Positions 1 to 11,800 of a DNA stretch of 64,000 nt are shown piece after piece. The first letter of the stretch is position 1. Every line of letters begins with the position of its first letter. The translations under genes were made by a program, and so were the position numbers. Source of the stretch: Hansfordia pulvinata (lineage: Eukaryota > Ascomycota > Sordariomycetes > Xylariales); the NCBI GenBank assembly GCA_006538405.1, contig BJKQ01000001.1:1488001-1552000 (forward strand), in the 5' to 3' direction. Below the pieces are notes generated by a model. It did no database searches and was not told where the DNA came from. It saw only the letters and a list, made by a program, of their open reading frames with translations.

Positions 1-2
1 TG

Positions 3-365
3 ACCCGCGAGCTCGCGGCCAGGATCACCGCCTCAGCACCGCAACGCACCCCCGTCATCGTCAACAACACTCACCCCGGCTGGTGCAACACGGGTCTTTT
101 CCGTAATGTGCCGCTCCCGTTCCGATGGTTGATTGATATTGCGTCTGCCCTCGTGGCACGAAGCGACGAGCAGGGGTCTCGGACGCTGCTGGCCGCGACG
201 TTTGCCGGCAGTGTGAGCCACGGCCAGTACATGCAGTCCTGTCAAGTGTGGGACCCAAGTCCCTGGGCGCAGACTCAGCACAGTCTCCAAGTTCAGAAAA
301 AGGCCTTCGACGAGTTGCTCGACATCCTCGAGGCTGTTCAACCTGGCATCAGTAAGAACATTTAA
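3..365 (+). CDS. Short-chain dehydrogenase/reductase, C-terminal part (5' end outside window)
   Basis: The window opens inside an open frame that runs to a TAA at 365 and encodes about 120 residues. Near its start it reads NNTHPGWCNT, the Pro-Gly loop that follows the catalytic Tyr-x-x-x-Lys in fungal SDRs of the retinol-dehydrogenase/WW-oxidoreductase-like type. Its end, around KAFDELLDILEAVQPGI, is the C-terminal helix typical of these proteins. The Rossmann core, the nucleotide-binding glycines and the catalytic residues lie upstream of the window, so cofactor and substrate cannot be judged. No stop or frame break is seen. Family assignment rests on the loop and the C-terminal pattern; specific function is unknown. 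Confidence 0.7.
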   Translation, partial: TRELAARITASAPQRTPVIVNNTHPGWCNTGLFRNVPLPFRWLIDIASALVARSDEQGSRTLLAATFAGSVSHGQYMQSCQVWDPSPWAQTQHSLQVQKKAFDELLDILEAVQPGISKNI

Positions 366-1074
366 GATGGGTGGCAGGCCCAGCTTCGGTTTTTGGCACC
401 ACTTGAAGATGCGCCTGAGGGCGCCTCGCAAAATGACTCTTTGTATTGGACGCTTTCGTCCGCTGGCAACATCGCGCCTTATATAGGAATCGTGGTGGTG
501 GTGGTGGCATATTTCATGGGCCGCCAGCTGCAGAGCTATCACGCGCCGAGTCGTCTAGCTGTAAGCTGTCTGCGACACGACAAGGTGCTCATCGTGGCTG
601 CTTACACCCTCCCGGTACGGGCGCTTCAGCGACTCCATGATTCATGTTCCGCAGGTAAGCGGGCATAGGTTCAAGATTGCCAGGAACCGCACAGGCTGGT
701 GCAGCCACGCGCGCCGCGGCCCATCCTGCAAGGTCTCATGAACGCGGCCTGCCGTATTGCCGACCCAACGATCAACGATCCCGGCCCGCCATTATCAACG
801 CTGAGGTAACTCAAACGTGCGTGTAAGGGTTGAGATAGCGTTACCCCACAGATATCGCCCGATAGCTCCCCGCTATTCGGCCAAGATCCCCAAACACCGT
901 GGTGTGATAGTGCGGGGGACGGGCTCCCATTAGACACGATGTAGCGCTTTGGTCGTCGCGATATCGGCTGGCGGAAAGACATATAATCAAGTGCGTCTTG
1001 ACTCATTGGGTAGCTACACAGAAACGCCGACATTCTCATCATCTTTTGAGATCCCAGGCCCAAGCGTCGCTACA
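366..1074. other. Intergenic, no supported gene
   Basis: This stretch lies between the SDR stop and the inferred DUF3445 start. Short open frames exist on both strands but show no family resemblance or codon structure. It should contain the terminator of the SDR gene and the promoter of the DUF3445 gene; no clear TATA box was singled out. Confidence 0.5.
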
Positions 1075-2506
1075 ATGGTCGTGTTCGTCCCAACGTTGGC
1101 AAGCTGGCTACTCGCCGGGCTGGTGATCGTCGCTGCAGTACTCTTCAAGAACCAGCAACGGCGGCAGCGCAAGGTATTCACGGCAGAAGCCAAGGATTCT
1201 CCCAGCTGTGAGGCTGACCAAATGACAGCAGTCCACGCCAGAGAGCCATGCCGACGTGGAGAAGCAACCGCGGCCCACGGCACCGAAAATCGAGCCCCAT
1301 CCTGACTTTGCTTGGGAGACAGCGGAGCCTAGAAAGTTTCGCCCTTTCAAGCCAGTCTATCACATCACTATGGGTAGGTGAGGTGTCGTGGCCCGTTGTT
1401 TGGTGTCCGCCGGCGAGAATGGGTTGCTAATAGGCGCACTCCCGGCAGCACTGCAATCGAGCTCTCCTTCCGATCTCATCGTAATCGATAGCAACTACCT
1501 CACTCGGCTGCGGGACCGCCAGGAGATCATGGCGTTCCGTGCCTCGAACGTGATCGGGTGCATCCCGGCGGGTCTCCCGGCGGTGCGAGAGCTGTACTCG
1601 TACTTGTTGCACGACTACCTCCCCGCGAGATATCCCACCCTGTTCAGCAAAGGTGCGGACAAGTTCCACAGCAGCATCACCGGCGACTCTCTCCCGCTCC
1701 TGCCCCCAGCGGACCCCATCGAGGCCTGGAAGAACCTGGGCAGGGCCGTGGAGGACGACATGTTCTTGCTGGAGCAGACGCCCGAGGGCCACCGGTGCGT
1801 GGCGTACCTCTGCTGCTACCCTTCCGGCTGGGACCCGGCCGAGAAGCTGGGCAAGCTGCTCAAAGACATCCATGCCCCGGTGCCCGAGTACCAGAAGATC
1901 GGAGCCAGCATGGAGAGGTTCTTCAGCCGTCTGGAGGTCGGGAGCAGTGTCCGCCGCATCAACGTGAGTCTTTCCCCCCTTTCCTGAGAGGCAGCATAAT
2001 GCACGGGCGCGGCAGGAGGGAGGGGAGATAGTCGAGCTGACGAAGCCAGTGGACCATTGAGACGACGCTCGACCTGTGCAACATTGCCGGCAACCACGTT
2101 CGCGAGACAGACACGGTGGAGGAGGACGCCGATATCGACATGGACGTTGTAAGTTCCCCCCAAAAAATGGACCCCTCCCCAAGGAACCCAGCAAGCTACC
2201 CAAGCGAGGGCAAAAAGAAAAAGAAAAAAAAGAAGCTAACAGTCCACTCTCCCCCGGTCTCCTTTCTTGCTGCAGGCCCACGTCCGCATGGAGCTCCAGA
2301 CGCTGACTCGGCTGCCCGAGACGCGATCGATCCTCTTCTCGTTCAAGACGTACACGTGCCCCGTCAAGGAGATCAAGGCGGAAGGGCTGGGGCCGGAGCT
2401 GGCGGACGCCATCGAGGGCCTGGGAAAGGGCAACGCGCCGGGGATGTGGAAGTACAAGAGCGCGATCAGGTACGGAAAGAGCGTGTGCGAGTACCTGCGG
2501 TCGTAA
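1075..2506 (+). CDS. DUF3445 / heme-dependent oxidative N-demethylase-like protein, five exons
   Basis: Joining five exons gives a protein of about 362 residues: 1075-1173, 1229-1373, 1449-1963, 2050-2148 and 2276-2506. All junctions are GT-AG with matching phase and CTGAC-like branch points. Residues 6-24 form one hydrophobic segment (ASWLLAGLVIVAAVLF core) followed by a basic stretch, so the protein is probably membrane-anchored at its N terminus. Exon 2 supplies PRKFRPFKPVYHITMA, the family's usual start of the conserved domain. Exon 3 carries GWDPAEKLGKLLKDIHAPVP and SMERFFSRLEVG, exon 5 carries the ELQTLTRLPET and LFSFKTY blocks, and the end has GNAPGMWKYK. These are hallmarks of PF11927 (DUF3445), whose bacterial members include the alpha subunit of a heme-dependent N-demethylase. 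The substrate of the fungal proteins is unknown. The frame is intact throughout. Confidence 0.85.
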
Positions 2507-3709
2507 CGAGGTCCTCAAGTTAGATGGGGGCGGTGTTGGGCCGGGCCGGGCCGGGCCGGGTAGAGGTACGGTGCGCAGTTGTTTGTGATGGCAGCAAGAG
2601 AGGGGCGAGGTCGATCAGGGGTATTGGATGGCATTCTTTACACAGGCGAGAGACCAGAAACACAAGGACGAAATGCTCACGAGCTTGGAAGGAGACGAGT
2701 TCATTGGAGATACGACGCTCGTTCTATAGAACACAACAGAGCAGAGCAGATTCGAAACGGGCGATCGAGAGGCGCAGTCAGCGAGTGCGCGGCGGCACGA
2801 GATGGCTTCTGAAGTTCTACTACCAGACTTGCTATGATGAAGCGGGCGCGACACGGACTGAACTTGATCTTGAAGAAGGCGTTATCGGAACTGAGGCACC
2901 ACGGCGTCCTGCAGAGACACGGTCCGCTCGAATGCCCGTCTAACCCTCCTGACTGCCTGCGTTGGCCATCTCTTGCCGCCTTTGCCTCGCTGCCAAATCA
3001 GCGACGGTCTGAAATACCCCTTTACGCGACTTGGCGCTCCCGCGCAGTCCGAGTCTGGGTACGGTCGTCTAATCACACGAGCAAATCGGCCGGGGCGCAG
3101 TGTGATGACGAGGGTGCCTGTGCAACTAACTTGACCTGGCGGGCCGCCTGCGGAAATCACCTCTGAGAGAAAGAAAATGAAAAAAAGAGAAGCGATGGTA
3201 TGAAGCAGGCCCTTGGTGGCATTCCCCGCGAGGGGGTTATTGTTCTGGAACCTCGAGCCACTGGCTTATTATCCCCGTCCCCTTACTACATAACGGTATG
3301 AATAGTGTGGTCTGTTGAGCCCTACCTTATTTAAGGTTGGGGGAACAACAGTCAGCAGCACCTTGTCTGACCCTGAGCAGCAGAACGACACACGCTTTTG
3401 CACTGGAAGAAATCAGCCGAAGCTGACCGCTGTGGCTTGCATAAAAAAGGGGCATGGTGGTGTGTGAAAACAGTAATCAGGGCCCCGCGGGCGAGCAGAC
3501 CCTCTTTTTCTTCTCGATTGAACACTCCCCCCGACCCGACGGCTGGGAGTAGGTAGGTAAAGGCTGCGGCCGCATTCGTGCATTTATCATTATTATCGTT
3601 ATGATTATTTTTTTGAGTTGGCCGGGCTGTCTTCTTTGCACAATCGAGGGAGGCGGGCTCTCCCGCAGCCTCGTTCGTGTTCACGGGCAGTGTTACCGCA
3701 GCGTCTTGG

Positions 3710-3751
3710 CTCTCTCTCTCTCTGTGTGTGTGTGTCTCTCTCTCTCTCTCT
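3710..3751. repeat. TC/TG/TC compound dinucleotide repeat
   Basis: An uninterrupted run of TC units switches to TG units and back to TC. It is a simple-sequence repeat in an intergenic region. Confidence 0.9.
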
Positions 3752-4109
3752 GACTGCCCGAGTAATCGCGGGTGGTCTTGCCGCCCCTACTCCTGACTGC
3801 CTGTTTTCGACATCTCTGCACTCGATGCCAAGCACTCGGCGGTTCGCCGCAGGCGCACGGGGGGAGTGTTGTTGTTGCTGTTGCTGCTGTCTCCGGGACT
3901 CAGCAGCGGCTTGCTGACGCTCGACCCATCGCCTCTTGACGATTCTCGGGGAGTGTAGCGGCGAGGCTGTGAGGCGTTGGCTCCTGGACGTCGTCTGGAG
4001 TCGACAGAACTGCAGAATGTCTCGTCCGCCGTGTGCATGTGTAAGTGTCGGATAGGCAGGTTGAGTACGCTTGAGGCGAGCACGATGCCACGCGGCGAGT
4101 CGATCGATG

Positions 4110-4119
4110 GATATTTAAA
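4110..4119 (+). promoter_or_regulatory. Candidate TATA-like box of the M43 protease gene
   Basis: The sequence gatatttaaa lies about 220 bases before the protease start codon, on the same strand, and precedes a CA repeat and a pyrimidine-rich leader. Position and composition fit a core promoter element; this is inference only. Confidence 0.35.
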
Positions 4120-4180
4120 GTTGAGTCCGTCCTACTCTTTTCTGGCATCAAGTTACGGATACTCACCACACACTCTCTCT

Positions 4181-4183
<3 letters not shown>

Positions 4184-4229
<46 letters not shown>
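4184..4229. repeat. CA dinucleotide microsatellite (about 22 units)
   Basis: A nearly perfect CA run lies in the probable 5' leader or promoter of the M43 protease. Length variation here could alter spacing between promoter and start codon. Confidence 0.9.
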
Positions 4230-4233
<4 letters not shown>

Positions 4234-4334
4234 GCAGCTTCTCATTCCTCGATTCCAACAACCATCACGACAAGTCATACGACGCCCCTTTACTCTACTC
4301 TACTCTACTCCACTCCACCCCAACGCCTTCCAAC

Positions 4335-5246
4335 ATGAAGTTCACCCTGGCCATGAGCCTCGCGGCGTCTCTGCTGCTGCCGCAGGCCCTCGCGGGCGCC
4401 CCTCCGCCGGGCGCGGCGTGGTGCGGGTCGGAGGTGCCGTCGGAGGAGAGCGAGCAGGCGCTGGTGATGCTGCAGTCGTACGAGACGGCGCACCGAGGGT
4501 ACCTGAGCGCGCAGGCGGCGGCGGAAACCATCACGATCCCGCTGTACATGCACGGGCTGCGGTCCCCGGGGGAGGACAGCAAGTCGCTGGACGAGGCGGC
4601 GCTGCGGCGGCAGTTCGACGTGATGAACAAGTCGTACGCGGCGCAGGGGATCCGGTTCGAGCTGAAGGGGGTCGACGTCAAGGTGGACGCGGACCTGGCC
4701 GACTTCGACACGGACGCGCTGGGCAAGCCGGACGCGTTCCCCAAGGAGACGCAGTACCTGCGGCAGAGCCGCAAGGGCGGCTACGGCACGCTCAACCTCT
4801 ACTTCCACTCCAAGCTGGCGCGGGGGCTCAACGGCGTCTGCCCGTACCCCGTCGGCGGCAGCCACGACGACCCGGCCTCGTACTACGCCGACGGCTGCCA
4901 CATCCTCGCCGCCACGATGCCGGGGGGCTCCCTCGACCGGTACAACGTCGGCTTCACCGCCGTCCACGAGACGGGCCACTGGCTCGGGCTGATGCACCCT
5001 TGGGGCGCCACCGACGGCAAAGGGTGCGAGGGGGAAGGGGACAAGGTGAAGGACACGCCCGCGCAGAAGGGCCCTACCTGGCTGTGCCCCAAGGAGATGC
5101 CCGACACGTGCCCGGGATCCCCCGGGAAAGACAACGGCAACAACTACATGGACTACGCCGACGACACGTGCTGGGGCGGCAAGCAGCACTTCACCGCCGG
5201 CCAGAGGCAGCGCATGCACACCTCGTACAACACCCTGCGCAAGTAG
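4335..5246 (+). CDS. Secreted M43-family (MEP1-like) zinc metalloprotease
   Basis: A single exon encodes 303 residues. Residues 1-20 are a typical secretion signal ending in QALAGAP. The zinc site HETGHWLGLMH begins at about residue 211 and fits HExxHxxGxxH. A Met-turn, NNYMDY, follows near residue 272, as in pappalysin-like M43B enzymes such as Coccidioides Mep1 and its many fungal homologs. Several cysteines in the catalytic half suggest disulfides suited to the extracellular space. Length (about 280-310 residues) matches the family. The start is the only ATG placed directly before the signal peptide. The enzyme probably degrades host or environmental protein outside the cell; the actual substrate is not visible from sequence. 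The frame is intact. Confidence 0.93.
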   Translation: MKFTLAMSLAASLLLPQALAGAPPPGAAWCGSEVPSEESEQALVMLQSYETAHRGYLSAQAAAETITIPLYMHGLRSPGEDSKSLDEAALRRQFDVMNKSYAAQGIRFELKGVDVKVDADLADFDTDALGKPDAFPKETQYLRQSRKGGYGTLNLYFHSKLARGLNGVCPYPVGGSHDDPASYYADGCHILAATMPGGSLDRYNVGFTAVHETGHWLGLMHPWGATDGKGCEGEGDKVKDTPAQKGPTWLCPKEMPDTCPGSPGKDNGNNYMDYADDTCWGGKQHFTAGQRQRMHTSYNTLRK

Positions 5247-5942
5247 AGAACTGAGGAGAAGAGGAGAGGAGAGGAGAGGAAGGGGAAGAGACTCTTTCCT
5301 CTATCTCTATCAAGGGACTGGCTGAGGTGGAGGGTGGGGAAAAGGGGGTTTCCTTGTGTGCGGGTTTGCTCTGTCTGGTCTCGTCTTTGGTTGGCGTTTT
5401 TCTTGTTCTTTTTTCTTTTTCAACTATCTGAAGGATGTCGGGAGGGAAAGGTGTTTGGCCACTTGTTGTACATAGACGTCGTGCTGTGGGGGTTGCGGTT
5501 TGGGAGTCGGGGTTTCGGTTGCTTCCTTGCTTTCTTTGGTTGTTGCTATGTCTACTTTTCCGCCGGGATCGGGGGGTATTTATTATACTCTGGGTTATTT
5601 GCGAGTCTTTCTCTTGATACATATGCCACAACTACGATTCTTTCACAACGCTTTGAATAGAAATTCATTCTTTCTTCTCGTTACTTGGTAAGCTCTCAAG
5701 TAAAGAGATACACACAAACTCATCGCTCTCATGCCCCTCCTGCTTGCTTGCCTGCTTCCTTTCTTCCCCCGTCCGCCTCCCCACTGGTCATGAATACTCC
5801 CCTGGAGGAAAAACCCGTCCGGAATCGACTGCGCCGCTGCAGGAATCTACCCCGTCCCCAGCTGGACGGACCACCGCATCTCAAAGCCTAATAGTAAATC
5901 CCCCCTTCGTCTTTCCCTGCCCTCACTCAGGAACCCTCCGCC
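5247..5942. other. Intergenic, between convergent genes
   Basis: This holds the 3' flanks of the protease and of the gene on the opposite strand. It begins with a GAGGA-rich stretch, followed by T-rich sequence. No coding feature is supported. Confidence 0.5.
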
Positions 5943-6611
5943 TCAAGCAGGAGGCAGCACCTCGCCGCCCCGCAGCACGCGGCACCGCCGGCCGACGGCC
6001 TTGTCGAGGAACGACTGTATCGACCTGCTCAGCGGCCCCTCACCCAGCGTCAGCGCGCCGGCGTTGCTCTTTTCGATCCAGTCCAGCCGGGACCGCACGA
6101 GGGCCCGCACCACGCCCGACAGCAGGGCGTTATCCCGCCTGAGGCGCCGGGCCCGCCGCGTCCAGATCTGCCGCCGCACCCGGGCGATGAGCGACGAGGG
6201 CCCTTTCGTGGTCAGCGTGTGCAGGTGCATGGAGCACGACTTGAACACCCTCACCAGCCGCCAGGTCACGAGCTCCGCGTCCGTGAGGATATCCTCCTTC
6301 CTGGCGCTGCTGTTCTTCCCTTTCTTCTTCTTCTTCTTCCCCTCCTCCTCCTCGTCGCCGGCGGCATGCGCCCTGAACAGCGCCAGGATCTCGGGCTGGT
6401 CCGCCCGCGGGAAGCCCGTCGTCTCCCTCGACAGCCGGAGCCCGGCCGTGTCGGTGACGAGGCTCTCCAGCTCGAACCGCTGCTGCTGCTGCTGCGCCGC
6501 GTCGTCGTCATCGTCGTCGTCGGAGCGCATTGTCTCGAACGAGGCGGCCGTCGTCGCGTCCGAGTCCGCCGACGACGGCGCGGGCGAGCCGCCGCCCCGG
6601 GCCGTCTCCAT
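5943..6611 (-). CDS. Uncharacterised low-complexity protein
   Basis: An open frame ending at 5943 encodes about 222 residues from the Met at 6611; an upstream Met at 6629 adds six residues, and the frame stays open to 6794. The N-terminal half is acidic and low in complexity, with a seven-Asp run, a five-Gln run and a Glu run followed by a Lys run. The C-terminal half is basic and helical (LVTWRLVRVFKSCSMHLHTL, then IARVRRQIWTRRARRLRRDN and LVRSRLDWIEKSNAG). No known domain is recognised and no signal peptide or membrane segment is seen. The sharp change from acidic low-complexity to ordered basic sequence resembles nuclear or nucleolar fungal proteins, but no function is assigned. It could carry an upstream exon. 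Confidence 0.55.
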   Translation of the reverse strand: METARGGGSPAPSSADSDATTAASFETMRSDDDDDDDAAQQQQQRFELESLVTDTAGLRLSRETTGFPRADQPEILALFRAHAAGDEEEEGKKKKKKGKNSSARKEDILTDAELVTWRLVRVFKSCSMHLHTLTTKGPSSLIARVRRQIWTRRARRLRRDNALLSGVVRALVRSRLDWIEKSNAGALTLGEGPLSRSIQSFLDKAVGRRCRVLRGGEVLPPA

Positions 6612-7795
6612 AATCAATGTTCCGGGCATGCTCGACCGTGGATAAAGCTTGGCAGCGACAACCTGAGCTGTCTTCGTCGTCGTCGTCGTCGTCGTCGATG
6701 GAATTAGCGCCAAGGTTCCTTTTTGATTCTTGCGCCGAAGAGTTGATAAAAAGGGGGGAGGGGATCTCGTGTGCGCACCGCTGTTCGTTTCCAATCGAGT
6801 TTGAATGATTTCAAAAACGAACCTGATTCATCCGAGAAGACTTGCTGTCTGCTGTACCCACGAAAGAGTTCCGTCGGGATGTTATTCTTCGTTGACTGTT
6901 GCTCCCTGAAATAGACGCAATGCCTCTTTCTCTACTCTTCACGGCTTTCAGGTTGAACAGGCTGAGGTGGTGGTGGTGGTCGTCGTCGTCGTCGTCGTTC
7001 ACACAGAAGAAAACACCAATACGTGGTGCGATCTCTTGAGGTGAACAGCTTGAGTTGCGTGTGTTCATCACGAGGACGCCACCTCCGAGTCACCACCGGG
7101 TCACAGAAGAGAGATGTGTGTTCAAAGCGCAGGGAAACCGGGGTGGTTTCTACAGGCATAGGCGTGTGCCGTTGACAGCCCATCCAGACAATGCGTTCTT
7201 CGACATACAGCGCCGTTTACAGCGCCTGCTCGCGATGACTCTGTTAACACTGTACAGGGGAACGACCCGAGAAGCTTTTTATGTAAGGATCCGACAGTTC
7301 ACTCTCATGATCGCGATGTGAGGACCTGGGACGGGTGTCACACACGGCCAGAGAGAGGTCCTTTGATCGTGTGAACATGCCGGCCGCCGCGGCGCTTCCA
7401 ATTTCGAAGCCTATCCGTGATGCCTTAACTCTCTACCTAAAGAATACTGCCTACACCGAGCTCATGAGCTGGTGCGGAAACACGTCAAGGTCGATGTTGC
7501 GATAGAAGCTTAGCTGCGACAACAGCCGCGTCAACTCTGGTCGAGAACACGTTCAGGACCGCGTCTCACCATATCGAGCATGCGGCCATAGTCCACGCGT
7601 AATCCATTCTCTAGTTGATATGGCTGGTATCGTAACAAACAGGACTTGCCAGAGCAGCCCTTGTGAATAGGGGCTCAAGGCGGCGGCGAAACAACCTCCC
7701 CCTTGTGCGTCAACACCCAAACAACGAACTGCAACGCCAACATAAGTTCACAGACGAGGGCGCCACAGTTTCTACCAGAGCACAGGTCCCGCCAC
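6612..7795. other. Intergenic, no supported gene
   Basis: The first part is the likely promoter of the minus-strand gene. Trinucleotide runs (GTC-type near 6673-6697 and TGG then GTC near 6967-6999) produce short artificial open frames rich in one residue. The remainder shows no coding signal. Confidence 0.5.
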
Positions 7796-8848
7796 TCAGA
7801 AACACTCAATGATATGCCATTCCCCAAAAAGACTGCCCATGAATGAGGTATCTCGCGGCTTTTCTATAGGCCGTAGCTCCCAAAGACTCCGGAGCATAGA
7901 AGAACTGAACGCACTCAGGCCACAACTTGAACACCGCCACCCCCCCTCCCCCGGCAGACCACTCCAAGTGAGGTTCAGCCCTCCAGAAAGACAGCGCCAA
8001 AGGAGAGAAGCCACCAAATGCTGCGCTCGTCCACACCGCCCACATCTACGAGCCCCTCCTCCCGAAGCTCTGTCCGAGGCCAGCCCGCCCAGATAGTCCT
8101 TGTTGCAACAGGCCATCCCCCCGCGCCCCCCCGCAGGGTCTCGGGGTGATCTGACCAGCCTGCGGAGATAGACCAAGGGCCGCTCCGGGGAGCCGCAAGC
8201 CCGCTCAGCAACATCCAAAACAGGCCCCCGTGGCTCCCGGCAGCAGCAGGGCGGGGGTCCAGCAAGAAGGGCGAGTAGGTAAGAAAACACCCCCCACATC
8301 CCGGGGAACGCCACGGAGAGCAGGGTCATAGTGAATCGGAAACACGACAGCCGGGCCAGAACCGCTAGAAAGGTAAACCAGTCAATGAACCCCGGCCCCA
8401 CACAAACCGCCTGATAACCCGCCAGTATGGGGGGGGGGGGGGGGGGGGGGTTTCTGGGCTTTGTGGGAGGTGGTGGCGTTGGTGGCGGGCGGTCCTGAAC
8501 GGGGCGAGCGAGAAAAGAAGGGTTGTTCATCACCGACGCGTACCGCCGCCGCCCCCGCGAAACAAAGATCGATTGGGCAACAGCAACGGCATCCAGCCAG
8601 CCCTGTGGCCCCCCAGAGATGCCGGGTAGCCGGGAGAAATATAAGTCTTGCCCGCGAGGCCGCGTCCTCCACCGCCCCATACAAGAGTGAAAACGTCCCA
8701 CTGGCTGGCGACGCGTCACCGCTGATGGGGGCGACCTGACCGTCCGGCACTTTGCCCGTCCTCGAGCGCCAAGACGGCAGTTCTGGGGCGCCCGGAAAGC
8801 CCAGGCTGGGCTCGGGCATCCCTGGCAAAAACCACCACCACCAATCAC
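7796..8848 (-). other. Long minus-strand open frame of doubtful coding status
   Basis: One frame stays open for 350 codons, crosses a 22-base G run (8429-8450) and reads as a Pro/Gly/Cys/Arg-rich sequence. A central hydrophobic stretch (around FIDWFTFLAVLARLSCF) could span a membrane, but no family resemblance, signal peptide or splice pattern supports a gene. The two other minus-strand frames are also open over long parts, as expected for GC-rich non-coding DNA. Recorded for completeness and not claimed as a gene. Confidence 0.15.
8429..8450. repeat. Homopolymer run of 22 G
   Basis: A perfect poly-G run sits inside the 7-15 kb gene desert. Such runs are prone to length error in assemblies and can form G-quadruplex structures. 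Confidence 0.9.
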
Positions 8849-11800
8849 TACCCCGGCCCTGAGAGTTACGGAGTAGAGTGTTCGGCGAACATCAACTACG
8901 AGTCCTCGTGCGTACGAGGACGAGGACGTCGCCGCTGCACCGGGATCGCATCAGGGACTATGTCGTGATGCCACGCGTACGATGGCCGAGGGGACTCGGC
9001 TTCGCGCAGCTGAGCTTAATGCGGCCCAGAAGACGACGCCCAAGGGCTGGCGATTTTTCCCAGATCGCCATTGAGGCGGTTTGGGCAAGCAGAGAGCAGA
9101 TGCCTGCCTACTCTCCACGGGCCAGTGCGGTCGTGTCACCCACCTCACTGTGAGGGCTTGATACACAGCCAAAGTCACGAGCAGGGCTGTCCGCAGCCGC
9201 CTATTGATCAAACATGCGGGCCTTGCCAGCCCAAGTGCCCACGGGGTTCTGTCGGGCTGATGTCTATATTTAAGCTGCCGGCAATCCATCCGTGGGTTCA
9301 AAGCGAGTGGGGCCAAGGATCGTGAGCCGGGGTCAACGACTGTGACAAGACTGCCTCATTGGCACGTAACTAATTATCGTGCGCCTCATGAAGAAAGAAG
9401 GCCAAAAGTCCCGGGGGGAACTTAGAAGGCTTGGATCGTCGTTGGTGAGGTGCGAGGGTGCCAGCTATGTACGAGACTGGAGTGATGGATTACTCGTGGG
9501 CGGCGAGTCGAGCAGAGTACCGGCCCGCAGTCAGCCAGAATGGCCTTTTATGGCTGTCTCATTCTTCCAGATGAAGACGGGACAGGCTGGCTGGGACCCA
9601 GATCGGAGCCGAATGGCCTTGAAAGCCACATGCTGTCTTTGTCATGAGCACTCGCACAGGAGCGCTTGTCAACGAGTCCATTGAACCCATGGTGGCGGCG
9701 GAGTGCGTCGGAGAAAGCTCGTGAATCCTTGACCGGGTGGCGTGGTCCCCTTCGATATGCGACTGCAAGACCAGATGCCTGCAGATTAGCACAAGGGGTC
9801 ATTGACAGGGAAATCTAGGGTCAGAAGACAAAGACGCAGGGCAGGGTCTTCGCCGATGCCAACCTAGGGAGGGTGAGCAGAGCCGCAGCGAAGGCATGTG
9901 GGTGGTCCCGATCCCCGGAAAGCAACTCTCGGCCGAGGTGGTCCTTGGACAGTCGGATGCAGCATTGACGAAGAGACTGGTTGCCTGCTGAGGACAGGCA
10001 TCTCAACTCCCTGGTTCGGCACGTCGTCTTGTTGATCGACAGTGGTAAACAGGCTGCGGCGCCGTCAACCGGACGAGAGATGATCGCAAGAGATCCCGAT
10101 CCGCTAGGCCCTCACGTACGGAGTCACGGAGTATCTGTTCGAAAGAGATGACGGCCACCCTCTACCCGCACGGGTTCCGCTGAAGAGACACTGGGGAGTC
10201 ATCATTGCCATCTGGAGAGTGGTGGAAGACGGAAACCCGCGCGCAAACCAGGGCTGCACAACGCGTCGGTCTCTTGGCGTACACGACTGATACATTGTGG
10301 TATTACCGGCGCGATTGGTATTGGGACGTTTGGTGGGACTGTCTGCAGCGGATGGTCGCCTCTAGGAGCCAGTGATAGATTGTTCGCAAGGCGGAGATGG
10401 CCAAGTGCGGCTACGATCCTCGCTGATCTCTCAAGCGAGCAGTCGGAGTGCATCGTCGGCAGCGAGATGCCATGGTGTGTTCGAGGCAGTCGTGGCAAGT
10501 GGCGAGCAGCGGCCGTGTGATGGAGTCTGTGCGGAGGAACCGCGATCGATGATTTGCCTGGATGGATGCAGTGAGGCAGGCTTCGAAACATTTCATGGGA
10601 AGGGAAGCCCGTTGGCAGTGGCGAGCGATCATCGATGGGAGATATGACCCCTGGTTCTGGTAGGCGAGTGCAAGGCAAGACAGACACAGGTCCATTGGAT
10701 TTGGAAGTGAGCATTACATGTGCCTTACTGTGAGTGCGATAGATGGAGGGCAGTACCACTGAGCACGAGTACCTCGTTACTTCCTCAGGGCTGGGGTTTG
10801 GGTTTCCTTTTGCTTTGCACGTGTAATAATTGGTGGTCCCGCCTGTCATCGACCGTTAGCAGCGAACGGCGCCTCTGGGCGAGTTTGGTGTGCCCTGGCA
10901 GGTGGCGGCACCAAGTTGGGGCGTCGACGCTCCACCCGTGGACTCGACCAGCACAAGCATCTGTCAGGGCTGGGACGGCGCCAGCCGGCACCGAGCCAAC
11001 ATCCATAGATAGGGATGTACTTCGCTTATTAGGCTCTTTGGCTGACCATGACGGTACTCCGTAAGGCACGCAGCCTGGAGGTACTCATTCGTTAGGCTCC
11101 AGTGTATGACCTAGGTAGTATACCACCTACATCCATCCATTTAGGTACCTAGCGTGTAAGGCTACCTACGGGTCTTGGAACCCCCGGCTCGGGGCCGCTG
11201 GCGCTAAAAGAGAAAGCCGCGCAGGCCAACTGTGATAGCAATGACGTCAGCGGTCTGGCGACGGTCGTCTTCTCAGCGTCTCTGTTCTGTTTGCGTCCGC
11301 GGATCGTCCTTCATCCTTCGACCTGTGGCCAGTTGGTCGTCCAATGCTGCCCACGGCTGATGGAGGAATCGCCCTGGCGCTGGCCCGCGCATGAAGAGGA
11401 ATGGGCAGCTACGCGGCCATGAAACATCACAGAAAGGGACCTCTCTCGCCTTGCTGGCGGACCAGCTGCCAGATTGGCCAGCAACTCGGCTGAGCGACGA
11501 GTGCAAAGCCTCGCATCTCATTCTACCGCCAATAGGACCACGAGTATCAGGAGACACCAGTGTACTCGTAGGTATCCATGCCAACCACAGCGCCAGGAGA
11601 CGAGAGCCGCCTCGTCACCCACCTTGCACGAGTGCCTAACTCCAGACCCTGTAACCCTGTACGAGTGTCCGTCTTCGACCGCCCCTGAGAGTCTCGCCCC
11701 CGTGCTCCCCTGTCCGGAGGCACAGCGGGGATCAGCCATTTGACCTCTATTTTGGCGCCCACGCGAGAGTCGCCAATTTAGTCTTGAGTCGATGGGGTTT

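Larger units (their letters stand above)
2507..4334. other. Intergenic region with simple repeats, upstream of the protease
   Basis: No gene is supported here. A short GGGCC tandem occurs near 2535-2560, a TC/TG tract at 3710-3751 and a CA tract at 4184-4229. The last 230 bases are probably promoter and 5' leader of the protease gene, with a TATTTAAA-like box near 4110 and a TACTC tandem just before the start codon. Confidence 0.5.

Noticed and set aside
2116..2523. Alternative plus-strand frame in the DUF3445 gene region as a second gene
   Set aside because: It is out of phase with the spliced gene and crosses the intron 2149-2275; the spliced frame explains the sequence.
3710..4229. Long CT and CA tracts as functional elements
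   Set aside because: They are ordinary microsatellites; no evidence beyond position supports a function.
7796..8848. A 350-codon minus-strand frame as a gene
   Set aside because: It runs through a 22-base G homopolymer, has no family resemblance or splice support, and neighbouring frames are equally open.
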